Below, one piece after another: positions 63,751 through 64,000 of a stretch of 64,000 nucleotides of DNA. The stretch covers positions 1,798,001 through 1,862,000 of the forward strand of contig OZ242006.1 in assembly GCA_965204705.1 (NCBI GenBank), written 5' to 3'. The notes beneath the pieces are model-generated. The model was given only the letters and a program-made list of their open reading frames with translations, was not told the DNA's origin and made no database searches. How positions within the stretch are numbered: position 1 is the first letter of the stretch; each line of letters begins with the position of its first letter. A program made the position numbers and the translations under genes. Source of the DNA: Bin5 sp965204705. Lineage in GTDB: Bacteria; Chloroflexota; Anaerolineae; Caldilineales; Caldilineaceae.

Positions 63751-63881
63751 AGGCCTGGAAATAGAACTGAACAACAGAAAGATTCTGTGGTTGGCGGGCA
63801 GTCTCGTCACCCGCCGAGCACGTTTCCGCCCGAAACAGCACTGCTTGCGCATCTCTTTCACTAAGAAATTCTTCTCGGCAA

Positions 63882-63998
63882 TTACCGGAATCTAGCCTCT
63901 TGCGGCACCAAAGTGTGCCCTTCTTCAAGTGAACCGTAGCGCGTGACTCTTCTCGGTCCGTGCTTCCAGAGATACGAGGCGATATAGGCGCAGGTGAT
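63882..63998 (-). CDS. Possible 3' end of a minus-strand gene running off the window
   Basis: The frame is open from the right edge for 38 codons to a TAA at 63882-63884 and reads protein-like sequence (CAYIASYLWKHGPRRV, YGSLEEGH). The start is outside the window and I do not recognise the family. It is convergent with glnS; between them a GGCGGG/CCCGCC stem at about 63793 could act in termination. Confidence 0.35.
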   Translation of the reverse strand: MTCAYIASYLWKHGPRRVTRYGSLEEGHTLVPQEARFR

Positions 63999-64000
63999 CG

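Noticed and set aside
1..64000. tRNA genes, rRNA, riboswitches or a T-box
   Set aside because: I looked through the intergenic stretches, including the aspS and glnS leaders and the 55-56.4 kb gap, and saw no cloverleaf with a TTC-type arm or T-box motif. A covariance-model scan would settle this.

Overview
The window reads as chromosomal DNA of a heterotrophic bacterium, most likely a member of the Chloroflexota (Caldilinea/Anaerolinea-like). This is an inference, since no rRNA is present. It rests on the Tat-dependent lipoprotein sugar-binding proteins with CUT1 permeases, the multi-copy GT39-like membrane proteins with an appended C-terminal beta domain, the dicluster ferredoxin, and the many enolase-superfamily, SDR and 2-hydroxyacid dehydrogenase genes. 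Most of the window is GC-rich; the 9-21 kb block is visibly less so by eye.

Layout. 0-8.8 kb (+): end of a beta-propeller gene, a sugar-phosphate-isomerase-like TIM barrel, then 2-hydroxyacid dehydrogenase, SDR, E1 alpha, E1 beta and E2 of a 2-oxoacid dehydrogenase, an HpcH/HpaI aldolase and an M24 peptidase. 9.0-21.1 kb (+): four tandem paralogous GT39-like membrane glycosyltransferases, a decayed fifth copy and a PTPS-related membrane protein. 21.3-23.1 kb (+): a small membrane protein and a Gfo/Idh/MocA oxidoreductase. 23.3-32.9 kb (-): two CUT1 sugar ABC transporter operons, the second continuing into an enolase-superfamily dehydratase and an LLM flavin oxidoreductase. 33.4-38.7 kb (-): a second operon with the same five genes in the same order as the first (2-hydroxyacid dehydrogenase, SDR, E1 alpha, E1 beta, E2), inverted. 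38.9-42.4 kb: a BrnT/BrnA toxin-antitoxin pair, another enolase-superfamily enzyme and a third 2-hydroxyacid dehydrogenase. 42.7-49.3 kb: ferredoxin, a PIG-L deacetylase, a third CUT1 transporter with an unusually long permease, and another beta-propeller. 49.5-55.1 kb: housekeeping genes aspS, a 6S RNA candidate, a PHP phosphoesterase, alr, nth and rpsT. 55.1-56.45 kb: a repeat-rich gap. 56.5-63.8 kb: galactonate-dehydratase-like enzyme, ketoglutarate-semialdehyde dehydrogenase, uxaC, a fructuronate-reductase-like SDR and glnS.

How it fits together (inference). Sugars, uronates or sugar acids enter through the three CUT1 transporters, none of which has its own ATPase here. Isomerases, SDRs and Gfo/Idh enzymes convert them to sugar acids. 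Enolase-superfamily dehydratases turn these into 2-keto-3-deoxy acids. An aldolase or semialdehyde dehydrogenase cleaves or oxidises those, and the two E1/E2 complexes, borrowing an E3 from elsewhere, oxidise the resulting 2-oxo acids. No phage, integrase, CRISPR array, tRNA or complete insertion sequence is visible. The most unusual features are the inverted paralogous dehydrogenase operons (one SDR has lost its catalytic lysine), the decaying GT39 array, and the repeat-rich gap near 55-56.4 kb.
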